Of a DNA stretch of 7,876 nt, positions 1 to 5,723 are shown in pieces (position 1 is the first letter of the stretch; every line of letters begins with the position of its first letter). The notes below the pieces were generated by a model. That model did no database searches. It was not told the origin of the DNA and saw nothing but the letters and a program-made list of their open reading frames with translations. Position numbers and translations under genes: made by a program. Source of the DNA: Caldisericaceae bacterium (GTDB lineage Bacteria; Calditrichota; Calditrichia; Calditrichales; Calditrichaceae); contig JAGHBR010000025.1 of NCBI GenBank assembly GCA_021160885.1, positions 1-7,876 on the forward strand. Reading direction: 5' to 3'.

Positions 1-52
1 ATCTTAAAGTGTCCTATGCAACACATATCTCTAAAATTTTTTTATTTTTTCG

Positions 53-60
53 AAAGGAGG
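53..60 (+). promoter_or_regulatory. Ribosome binding site that sets the ssb start
   Basis: AAAGGAGG is a near-perfect anti-16S match, 5 bases before the ATG at 66. It decides the start: the frame stays open back to an ATG at 9, but that would add 19 residues (MSYATHISK...) not found in SSB proteins and lacks its own ribosome site. Confidence 0.9.
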
Positions 61-65
61 AATTC

Positions 66-524
66 ATGGCTCGAGGAACTGTAAACAAAGTCATTTTAGT
101 AGGTCGCGTGGGCAGAGATGCGGAATTGCGCTACACACCCAGCGGGGCTTCTGTGGCGAGCTTTTCTCTGGCTACGAATTACCGTTCCAAAGACGAAAAC
201 GGCAACTGGCAGGATAACACCGAATGGCACAACATTAGCGCCTTTGGTTCCCTGGCCGATTTTGCCGGACAGTACATCAAAAAAGGGCGTTTACTTTACG
301 TTGAAGGGCGTTTGCACACCCGTTCCTGGGAAGATCAGAACAATACCAAACATTACCGTACCGAAATCATGGCCAACACCATTCAGCTTTTAGGCCCCAA
401 ACCGGAAGAAAGTGAAGAGCAATTGGTTGATGAAGGCACATCCCAGGTTCCGGCCAAGAATGATACCGTTGAAGAACCTCCGGTTGAAGATGCCCCAACT
501 GATGAGGAAGATTTGCCGTTCTAA
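66..524 (+). CDS. ssb: Single-stranded DNA-binding protein
   Basis: This 152-residue protein is a bacterial SSB, which coats single-stranded DNA during replication, recombination and repair and recruits partner proteins. The OB-fold covers about residues 1-110. It begins with MARGTVNKVILVGRVGRD, the family's usual opening, and has aromatic residues W48, W54 and W88, matching the DNA-stacking tryptophans W40, W54 and W88 of E. coli SSB. Residues 111-145 form an acidic, Pro/Glu-rich disordered linker. The C-terminal tip DEEDLPF is the conserved acidic peptide that docks partner proteins (DDDIPF in E. coli). Length is slightly short of the E. coli protein (178), with a short linker. It is followed by its own terminator. 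No neighbouring rpsF or rpsR is visible, although the window starts only 65 bases upstream, so an upstream operon partner cannot be excluded. Confidence 0.97.
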   Translation: MARGTVNKVILVGRVGRDAELRYTPSGASVASFSLATNYRSKDENGNWQDNTEWHNISAFGSLADFAGQYIKKGRLLYVEGRLHTRSWEDQNNTKHYRTEIMANTIQLLGPKPEESEEQLVDEGTSQVPAKNDTVEEPPVEDAPTDEEDLPF

Positions 525-549
525 ATTCTGTAACTTAATGGAAATATTC

Positions 550-571
550 AAGGCACAGGAGGTGCCTTTTT
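550..571 (+). terminator. Intrinsic terminator of ssb
   Basis: AAGGCAC (550-556) pairs perfectly with GTGCCTT (562-568) around the loop AGGAG. The T run spans 567-571. It lies 26 bases after the ssb stop and should end the transcript there. Confidence 0.85.
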
Positions 572-716
572 AATTTGAGGTTAATTTTTGTAAACCTATA
601 ACAGGACTTGACAAATTGTTGAATGTTGAGTTTTGAATGTTGAATTGATTTTGAGACTTGCTTCACGATTCCCAATGCCCATTAATCCGTTTGTTTATTT
701 AAAATATTACTAAACT
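572..716. repeat. Noncoding spacer with a 14-bp tandem repeat
   Basis: No coding signal is seen here. Two near-identical 14-base units, TTGAATGTTGAGTT (619-632) and TTGAATGTTGAATT (633-646), lie head to tail and differ at one base. A TTGACA hexamer at 608-613 has no matching -10 box at a suitable distance, so I do not call a promoter. Confidence 0.6.
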
Positions 717-847
717 GAAACCTTTGAAAAAACATTCATAATGTCATTCCAGCGCAGGCGGGAATCTCTAATTTATTGTAAATAATAGATTCCGCATCAA
801 GTGCGGAATGACAGGTTTGGAGAATCCTCGGTTTTTTCAAAGGTTTC
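717..847. mobile_element. MITE-like element with 17-bp TIRs and 6-bp duplication
   Basis: This 131-bp element starts with GAAACCTTTGAAAAAAC (717-733) and ends with its exact reverse complement GTTTTTTCAAAGGTTTC (831-847). Immediately outside both ends is the same hexamer TAAACT (711-716 and 848-853), as expected for a target-site duplication made on insertion. No open frame inside could encode a transposase, so the element is non-autonomous and would need an enzyme encoded elsewhere. Its interior holds two REP-like hairpins, described separately. I cannot assign it to an IS family from the ends alone. Confidence 0.82.
742..813. repeat. REP-like paired palindromes inside the MITE
   Basis: TGTCATTCC (742-750) is mirrored by GGAATGACA (805-813). 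Between them are two hairpins. The first is ATTCC(A)GC-GCAG-GC(G)GGAAT (746-765), with one A/G mismatch. The second is the perfect ATTCCGCA-TCAAG-TGCGGAAT (789-809). The central stretch AGATTCC is also a partial mirror of GGAATCT. The motif resembles widespread intergenic repeats of the type 'GTCATTCCCGCGCAGGCGGGAATC' found in many unrelated bacteria; that resemblance is from memory. Confidence 0.8.
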
Positions 848-922
848 TAAACTCTTACATCCATCTTATTCGCATGGCTCTGCGTATGGGTTGTTGTAAC
901 CCAAAAATCAGATTTTTAGGCC
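848..922. other. Spacer between the MITE and the permease stop
   Basis: After the right-hand TAAACT copy (848-853) there is only short noncoding sequence. It contains a small perfect hairpin GGGTT-GTTGT-AACCC (888-902) without a T run on either strand, and the weak minus-strand hairpin listed separately. Confidence 0.4.
900..920 (-). terminator. Weak possible terminator of the purine permease
   Basis: On the minus strand, two bases after the stop codon, CCTAAAAA can pair with TTTTTGGG around the loop TCTGA (8 pairs, one G-T wobble). The stem is mostly A-T and is followed by TTACAACAACCC, not a T run. Position and shape fit a terminator, but the evidence is thin. Confidence 0.3.
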
Positions 923-2245
923 TTAGCGCAGAACCAGGGCCAAAATGGCAAAAATATCAATTACCAGTAAAGCCACGCTTACATCCTGGTATTTACCTAC
1001 TAATAGTTTAATCACAGTCCAGCTTAAAAAGCCCCAGATGATGCCTTGCGTAATGGAATAAGTTAAGGGAATCAAAATAAAAGCTAAAAAGGCTGGAATG
1101 GCGTCATCGTAATGAAGCCAGTTAATTCTGGTGATGGGCTGTATCATGAATACGCCAACCAATACGAGCGCCGGCGCCGTGGCAATGGCTGGCACAACCG
1201 AAAGCAGAGGTGAAAAGAAAATAAACGGTAAGAACAACAATCCGGCTACTACTGCAGTCAATCCGCTGCGGCCGCCTTCTTCGATGCCGGTGGCCGATTC
1301 AATGTAGCTGGTTCCGGAGCTGGTTCCTAAAAGTCCGGAGATAGTGGTTGCAAAGGCATCCACAATTAAGGATTCTTTAATATTACGCGGCTCGCCGTTT
1401 TCATCTTTCAAATTTCCGGCTTCGGCAACGCCAATAAAGGTGGACAAACTGTCAAACATATCAGTAAACAAAAAAGCGAAAATGACCGGTAAAAAGGAAA
1501 GCTTTAAGGAACCAATTAAATCTAACTTAAAAATTAATGAAAAATCGGGGCTGGACATGAAGCCTTTTAATTCAACAAGCGTCGGCTGCCCGAACAAAGC
1601 GCTGGCATCGCCCCAAAACCGTCCAATAGGCCAGGCCAGAAGTGTGGTGAAAGCAATGCCAATGATCAGAGCCCCTTTTATTCTTCGCGCAACTAAAATG
1701 GCTGTAAAAAGAAGACCGATCACAAAAGTCAGAGTAATGCTGTTCAATGGACCAAAACTCAAAATGGTTGAAGGATTGTGAACAATAAATTTAGCGTTTT
1801 CAAAACCGATTAAGCTAATAAACAACCCAATGCCGCCAGCAATGGCAAAACGTAACTGTTTAGGAATGGCCTTTACAATGTAAGTTCGCACATTAAAAAT
1901 TGATAACAGAATAAAAATGACACCAGACCAGAAAACAGCGCCCAGAGCTGTTTGCCAGGGAACCTTCATGTTTAACACGACCGAGTAAGTAAAAAAAGCA
2001 TTGAGCCCCATACCTGGCGCCAGTAAAATGGGGTTTTTCGCATAAAGGCCCATGGCAATACTGCTAAAAGCACTGACCAGAATGGTTGCAGTCAAAACCC
2101 CGCTAAAAGGCATGCCGCTTTTACTTAAAATGGCCGGATTGACGACAATGATATACATGGATGCCAGAAAAGTGGTAACGCCAGCCAAAATTTCCGTTCT
2201 AATATCTAAAGATTCACCTTCAACGCAAAACCATCGTTGTAACAT
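923..2245 (-). CDS. NCS2-family purine (adenine/guanine/hypoxanthine) permease, AzgA/PbuG type
   Basis: This 440-residue, very hydrophobic inner-membrane protein belongs to the AzgA-like branch of the NCS2 nucleobase transporters, which import adenine, guanine or hypoxanthine, usually with protons. Sequence marks of the family are RTEILAGVTTFLASMYIIVVNP (17-37) in the first membrane segment, APGMGLNAFFTY (76-87), LFTDMFDSLSTFIGVA (259-274), a DENGEP loop (281-286), and the signature GTSSGTSYIESATGIEEGGRSGL at about 307-329. Length is typical (430-450), with about 12-14 membrane segments. The start is supported by AGGGAGGA at 2250-2257, four bases before the ATG. It stands alone on its strand, diverging from the fumarase operon. 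I see no purine riboswitch in the leader. Exact base preference (guanine/hypoxanthine or adenine) cannot be told from sequence reading. Confidence 0.93.
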   Translation of the reverse strand: MLQRWFCVEGESLDIRTEILAGVTTFLASMYIIVVNPAILSKSGMPFSGVLTATILVSAFSSIAMGLYAKNPILLAPGMGLNAFFTYSVVLNMKVPWQTALGAVFWSGVIFILLSIFNVRTYIVKAIPKQLRFAIAGGIGLFISLIGFENAKFIVHNPSTILSFGPLNSITLTFVIGLLFTAILVARRIKGALIIGIAFTTLLAWPIGRFWGDASALFGQPTLVELKGFMSSPDFSLIFKLDLIGSLKLSFLPVIFAFLFTDMFDSLSTFIGVAEAGNLKDENGEPRNIKESLIVDAFATTISGLLGTSSGTSYIESATGIEEGGRSGLTAVVAGLLFLPFIFFSPLLSVVPAIATAPALVLVGVFMIQPITRINWLHYDDAIPAFLAFILIPLTYSITQGIIWGFLSWTVIKLLVGKYQDVSVALLVIDIFAILALVLR

Positions 2246-2408
2246 GGTGTCCTCCCTGATAATTTAATTAATAAAAGTTTAGCAAAAAAAGCGGAGTTTT
2301 TCAATAAACGCGAGAGGAATTATCATTGATGCTATAATTGACTCACACTCGTCTAAAACAATTTAAATGTAGGTTTCAACTTTAAAACTTGAACGTAAAA
2401 TGTTTAAA
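2246..2408. other. Permease leader region, noncoding
   Basis: This stretch holds the permease ribosome site and its untranslated leader. An interrupted inverted repeat AATTAT (2318-2323) / ATAATT (2334-2339) lies 73-94 bases before the permease start and could be an operator or just AT-rich chance. On the minus strand GATAAT (2324-2319) is a fair -10 match but lacks a good -35. On the plus strand TTGACT (2338-2343) has only a poor TTTAAA partner. No gene is seen. Confidence 0.35.
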
Positions 2409-2482
2409 AACTCATCCATCTAAATCTCTTCCCTGCTGGCAGGAAAAGGTGACCGAGGCGCAAGCCGAGGTCGGGATGGGTT
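2409..2482. repeat. Palindromic repeat element or structured-RNA candidate
   Basis: AACTCATCC (2409-2417) pairs with GGATGGGTT (2474-2482), 9 pairs with one G-T wobble, and encloses two hairpins. The first is CCTGC-TG-GCAGG (2432-2443), with further imperfect pairing outward. The second spans 2451-2472: GACC and GGTC form the lower stem, GGC and GCC the upper stem, a GCAA loop caps it, and between the stems GA faces GA. The result is a three-way-junction fold. GC content is well above the flanks. It looks like an intergenic repeat family member. No target duplication directly abuts it, although GTTTAAAA occurs at 2402-2409 and 2494-2501. Confidence 0.6.
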
Positions 2483-2661
2483 AAAATATCAGAGTTTAAA
2501 ATAAAATAGACGGCAAAATTTACACTTTTAAACTATCCGAAATATCGAAGAAATTGGCAAAAGCATCACCGGCTGAAAGAGAGAACTTCAAAATATCTCC
2601 TTCCGGTTATGGAATTCATTGGCCGGCTATTTAATTTGACCTGAAAGCAGTCCCGACTTAA
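2480..2661 (+). pseudogene. Relic of a DUF2442-family gene
   Basis: The frame starting at 2500 reads NKIDGKIYTFKLSEISKKLA, then KASPAERENFKISPSGYGIHWPAI, then a TAA stop at 2632-2634, then FDLKAVPT and a second stop at 2659-2661. This matches the core of DUF2442 proteins as I know them: a DG(K/R) turn, '(K/R)LA.A(S/T)PEER.N', and the hallmark GIHWP.(I/L)DEDLS. The stop replaces the first Asp after GIHWPAI. Upstream, VKISEFKIK (2480-2506, another frame) fits the strand before DGK, so a frameshift lies near 2504-2509. The normal N-terminus is missing, and the palindromic element at 2409-2482 sits where it should be. No start codon or ribosome site remains. DUF2442 genes often neighbour small DUF4160 genes; none is seen here. 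Function of the family is not well established. Confidence 0.75.
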
Positions 2662-2664
2662 AAT
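2636..2664 (+). promoter_or_regulatory. Probable sigma-70-type promoter of the class I fumarase operon
   Basis: TTGACC (2636-2641) and TAAAAT (2659-2664) each match the consensus at 5 of 6 bases, with the ideal 17-base spacer. Transcription would begin near 2671 and give a leader of about 60 bases before the ATG at 2730. The boxes overlap the 3' end of the DUF2442 relic; the -10 box begins with its second stop codon. Confidence 0.6.
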
Positions 2665-2717
2665 TGGCCTTTATTTTTTTATTTTGTAAATTCAATGAAA
2701 AATGCACTAAATATGGT

Positions 2718-2722
2718 AGGAG
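2718..2722 (+). promoter_or_regulatory. Ribosome binding site that sets the fumarase alpha start
   Basis: AGGAG lies 7 bases before the ATG at 2730. The frame is open back to an ATG at 2664, but that start would fall inside the -10 box and add a 22-residue stretch (MAFIFLFCKF...) not expected in class I fumarases. The start at 2730 is therefore preferred. Confidence 0.85.
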
Positions 2723-2729
2723 ATGCAAC

Positions 2730-3599
2730 ATGCAATTAAAAGAAGCTTTTCTGGAACTCATTCGCCGGGCCGCCACTGATTTGCCGCCAGATGTGGAAGC
2801 GGTTTTACAAAAAGCTTACGAAAAAGAAGACGACAATACACCCGCTAAAAATGTGTTTGCCACCATTCTGGAAAACGTAAAGCTGGCCCGCAAACAAAGT
2901 ACTCCCATCTGTCAGGACACAGGCTCTCTGGTATTTTACATTGACTATCCGGAAGGGGGCAAAGAACGTGATTATCGCCAAGCCATTGAATGGGCAACGG
3001 TTGAGGCAACCAACCGCCAATATCTGCGGCCCAATTCCGTCGATCCGGTAACAGGAAAGAACTCAGGCAATAATCTGGGCGTTAATGCCCCCTACATTCA
3101 CTTTCATCAATGGGACAGGGATGAAGTACGCGTACGTCTGTTGTTAAAGGGTGGCGGCAGCGAAAATGTTGGTTCCCAATACAAATTACCCCATCCTCCA
3201 TTGAACGCCGGACGCGATTTGAAAGGTGTGCGCAAAGTAGTCATTGATGCCGTGAAGAATGCTCAAGGACTGGGTTGCGCTCCAGGTACGATTGGGATTG
3301 GATTAGGCGGTGGTCGCGATACTTCTTATTCTCTTTCCAAAGAACAGTTCTTCCGTAAAATTGGCCAACGCAATCAGGACCCGGAACTGGCCCGTTTTGA
3401 AGAACAATTGTTAGAAGAACTCAACCAACTAGAAATCGGCCCCATGGGCTTTGGCGGCAAAACCACCGTGCTGGATGTCTTCGTCGGCAAACAGGCCCGC
3501 CATCCGGCCACTTATTATGTGTCGGTTTCTTACAATTGCTGGGCTTTCCGGCGTAAAACCATGACCATTAAAAACGGCGAGGTGCGCTATGACGATTAA
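2730..3599 (+). CDS. Class I fumarate hydratase, alpha subunit (4Fe-4S, N-terminal domain)
   Basis: This 289-residue protein is the iron-sulfur subunit of a two-subunit class I fumarase, which interconverts fumarate and L-malate in the cytosolic TCA cycle. It corresponds to the N-terminal domain of E. coli FumA and to TtdA. Three cysteines in the expected contexts should hold the catalytic 4Fe-4S cluster: C61 in STPICQDTGS, C183 in LGCAPGTIGIGLGG, and C270 in SYNCWAFRRK. Other family marks are NLGVNAPYIHF (115-125), the GGGSENVGS loop (141-149), and MGFGGKTTVLDV (239-250). Length fits the split-subunit type (about 280-300). It overlaps the beta gene by 11 bases, so the two are translationally coupled. 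L-tartrate dehydratase (TtdAB) is the main alternative, but no tartrate gene is nearby. Clusters of this class are oxygen-sensitive, which suits an anaerobic or microaerobic life. Confidence 0.93.
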   Translation: MQLKEAFLELIRRAATDLPPDVEAVLQKAYEKEDDNTPAKNVFATILENVKLARKQSTPICQDTGSLVFYIDYPEGGKERDYRQAIEWATVEATNRQYLRPNSVDPVTGKNSGNNLGVNAPYIHFHQWDRDEVRVRLLLKGGGSENVGSQYKLPHPPLNAGRDLKGVRKVVIDAVKNAQGLGCAPGTIGIGLGGGRDTSYSLSKEQFFRKIGQRNQDPELARFEEQLLEELNQLEIGPMGFGGKTTVLDVFVGKQARHPATYYVSVSYNCWAFRRKTMTIKNGEVRYDD

Positions 3600-4179
3600 A
3601 TTAAAGACCCCGATTTCAGAAGAAGAAATTCGTAATTTAAAAATCGGCGACACAGTGTTGCTGTCGGGCGTGATTGTAACCGCCCGTGACCAGGCTCATA
3701 AATTGATGGTCGAAGAAAAACCCGAGTTCATTCGGCCTTATTTAAAAGAATCGGTCGTTTATCATTGCGGTCCGGTTGTGCGCAAGGACGAAAACGGCAA
3801 CTGGCAGTTTGTCTCTGCCGGCCCGACCACTTCGGCTAGAGAAGAACCTTACCAGTCCATCGTCATCGGCGAATACAATGTGCGGGGCGTGATTGGTAAA
3901 GGCGGCATGGGGCCCAAAACGGCCGAAGGGCTAAAAAAGTATGGTGCCGTGTATTTCCATGCAGTGGGCGGCGCCGGTACCTTAATTGCCAACCGTGTTA
4001 AAAGAGTGCTTGATGTTTTTAAGCTGGAAGAGTTCGGAACTCCTGAAGCTTTTTGGGTTATTGAAGTAGAAGACTTCCCGCTGGTTGTGACTGTGGACGC
4101 CCACGGCAACAGCATGCATAAAGAGATTCTGGAAAAATCTTCCAAAATCGCTGAAGAACTGATTAACAAGAATGTTTAA
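3589..4179 (+). CDS. Class I fumarate hydratase, beta subunit (C-terminal domain)
   Basis: This 196-residue protein is the partner of the preceding alpha subunit and corresponds to the C-terminal domain of one-chain class I fumarases and to TtdB. Family marks in order are LLSGVIVTARDQAHK (24-38), YHCGPVV (58-64), SAGPTTSAREEPY (76-88), GKGGMG (103-108) and HAVGGAG (124-130). By comparison with the known class I structure, R84 of the PTTS.R motif and K104 of GKGGM are the likely substrate-binding and catalytic residues. The ATG at 3589 overlaps the alpha gene's 3' end, and the purine-rich GGCGAGGTG just before it can serve as ribosome site. Length is typical (about 180-200). The gene is followed by a spacer and the strong hairpin at 4245-4287. 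Confidence 0.94.
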   Translation: MTIKLKTPISEEEIRNLKIGDTVLLSGVIVTARDQAHKLMVEEKPEFIRPYLKESVVYHCGPVVRKDENGNWQFVSAGPTTSAREEPYQSIVIGEYNVRGVIGKGGMGPKTAEGLKKYGAVYFHAVGGAGTLIANRVKRVLDVFKLEEFGTPEAFWVIEVEDFPLVVTVDAHGNSMHKEILEKSSKIAEELINKNV

Positions 4180-4244
4180 ACACTGAAGGGTTGAAAACCT
4201 TAAGCCAGGCAGTGACACGAATTTTTACCTTTTCGGAAATTTTT

Positions 4245-4287
4245 AACTCCTGTTTCGCTTTTAAGTAAAGCAAAGCAGGAGTTTTTT
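4245..4287 (+). terminator. Strong hairpin terminator (possible attenuator) between the two fumarases
   Basis: AACTCCTG (4245-4252) pairs with CAGGAGTT (4276-4283). The stem continues inward through TTTCGCTTT / AAAGCAAAG, with one C/A mismatch and one G-T wobble, around the loop TAAGT, giving about 16 pairs. T4282-T4287 form the tail. It should end the class I fumarase transcript. Its tail ends only 16 bases before the fumC start, leaving no room for a promoter after it. Confidence 0.88.
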
Positions 4288-4303
4288 AATTAAGAAAGGG
4301 AAA

Positions 4304-5692
4304 ATGATGCGTAAAGAAAAAGATGCTTTAGGCGAAGTACTCGTCCAGGAAGACAAATACTATGGCGCGCAAACCCAGCGCGCTTCTGAAAACTTTCGCG
4401 TTGGCAGCGAAAAGTTCCCCGAAGAATTTATTCAAGCCCACGCACTGGTAAAAAAAGCAGCCGCCAGGGTAAATCATCGCTTGGGACTGCTGGATGAACA
4501 GCGCGCACACTGGATTGAGCAGGCGGCCGATGAAGTAATGGCCGGAAAATTTAACGATCATTTTCCGCTGGTCATTTGGCAAAGCGGCAGCGGCACGCAA
4601 TTTAACATGAACGTTAACGAAGTCATCGCCAACCGGGCCATTGAACTGGCCGGTGGCAAAATCGGTACAAAAGCGCCGGTGCATCCTAATGATCATGTAA
4701 ACATGTCACAGTCCACCAACGATACAGTTCCTACCTCCATGCACATCGCCACGGTTCTCTCTTTAAAAAAGAAATTGCTGCCTGAACTCGAGGCATTACA
4801 GAAGGCACTGGGAAACAAAGCGACCGAATTTTCCGCCATTGTAAAAATAGGTCGAACCCACTTGCAGGACGCAACACCTTTAACCCTGGGCCAGGAATTT
4901 TCCGGTTACGCATCACAAATCGAAATGGCAAAAGAAGCCATCGAAAAAACCCTCGATCATCTTTATGAGCTGGCCATTGGCGGCACAGCGGTGGGCACCG
5001 GCTTAAACACCAAAAAAGACTACGATCGCCTGATGGTGGAAGAAATTTCTAAAATTAGCGGACAGCCTTTTAAAGTTTCCCGCAACAAGTTTGCAGCGCT
5101 GGCTGCACATGATGCCATTGTGGAGCTTTCCGGTGCCTTGAAAACCCTGGCCGCAGCGTTGATGAAAATTGCCAATGATATTCGTTGGCTGGGCAGCGGG
5201 CCGCGCAGTGGCCTGGGTGAGTTGAATTTGCCGGCCAATGAGCCAGGCAGTTCCATCATGCCAGGCAAGGTGAATCCAACGCAAAACGAAATGGTTACCC
5301 AGGTGGTCTGTCAGGTTTACGGAAACGACCTGACCATCAGCATGGCTGGTTCGCAGGGCAACTTTGAACTTAATGTTTTTAAGCCGGTTATGGCTTACAA
5401 TATTTTGCAATCCATTCGTCTGCTGAGCGATGCCTGTCAGTCATTCAGGGAACGTTGTGTGGTGGGAATTGAGGCTAACCGCAAAAAAATCGATGAAAAC
5501 CTTAAAAATTCGTTGATGCTGGTTACCGCGCTGAATAGGCACATCGGCTATGATAAAGCGGCCGAGATCGCCCTGAAAGCCTGGCGCGAGGAGAAAACGC
5601 TTAAGCAGGCTGCGTTGGAGTTGGGCTACTTAACCGAACAGGAATTTGATGAATGGGTAAGACCCGAAAAGATGATTGGTCCTGAATCCTGA
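4304..5692 (+). CDS. fumC: Class II fumarate hydratase
   Basis: This 462-residue protein is a class II fumarase of the aspartase/fumarase superfamily: a metal-free homotetramer doing the same fumarate-malate step as the class I enzyme upstream, but stable to oxygen and iron limitation. Visible marks are the opening EKDALGEVLVQEDKYYGAQTQRA (5-27), SGSGTQFNMNVNEVIANRA (94-112), HPNDHVNMSQSTND (127-140), GRTHLQDATP (183-192) with catalytic H186 (E. coli H188), and the superfamily signature GSSIMPGKVNP (315-325) with catalytic S317. The C-terminal domain (about 395-455) holds NSLMLVTALN and ends in the family's usual WVRPEKM region. Length is normal (460-467). Two ATG codons stand in tandem; the AAAGGG site is 3 bases from the first and 6 from the second (4307), so the second may be the true start. 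Aspartase is less likely given the close fumarase motifs. Confidence 0.96.
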   Translation: MMRKEKDALGEVLVQEDKYYGAQTQRASENFRVGSEKFPEEFIQAHALVKKAAARVNHRLGLLDEQRAHWIEQAADEVMAGKFNDHFPLVIWQSGSGTQFNMNVNEVIANRAIELAGGKIGTKAPVHPNDHVNMSQSTNDTVPTSMHIATVLSLKKKLLPELEALQKALGNKATEFSAIVKIGRTHLQDATPLTLGQEFSGYASQIEMAKEAIEKTLDHLYELAIGGTAVGTGLNTKKDYDRLMVEEISKISGQPFKVSRNKFAALAAHDAIVELSGALKTLAAALMKIANDIRWLGSGPRSGLGELNLPANEPGSSIMPGKVNPTQNEMVTQVVCQVYGNDLTISMAGSQGNFELNVFKPVMAYNILQSIRLLSDACQSFRERCVVGIEANRKKIDENLKNSLMLVTALNRHIGYDKAAEIALKAWREEKTLKQAALELGYLTEQEFDEWVRPEKMIGPES

Positions 5693-5711
5693 AACACTAC
5701 AAATAAATAAT

Positions 5712-5717
5712 AAGGAG
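5712..5717 (+). promoter_or_regulatory. Ribosome binding site that sets the GH13 start
   Basis: AAGGAG lies 6 bases before the ATG at 5724. The frame is open back to an ATG at 5676 inside fumC, but only the 5724 start places a signal peptide and lipobox at the N-terminus. Confidence 0.88.
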
Positions 5718-5723
5718 ATTTTA

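Noticed and set aside
192..212. A 21-base string in ssb recurs exactly in the fumarase beta gene (3787-3807), both encoding DENGNWQ.
   Set aside because: Both lie in ordinary, fully explained coding frames and the match stops at the edges of the shared peptide. Chance codon agreement is the simpler reading; DENG is also a common surface turn.
1344..1781. A 145-codon open frame on the plus strand opposite the permease.
   Set aside because: It is antisense to a well-supported membrane protein, lacks a ribosome site, and gives a low-complexity Lys/Ile/Met-rich product typical of shadow frames.
2246..2400. Possible purine riboswitch ahead of the purine permease.
   Set aside because: I could not find the conserved three-way-junction core or loop sequences of the purine aptamer on the minus strand.
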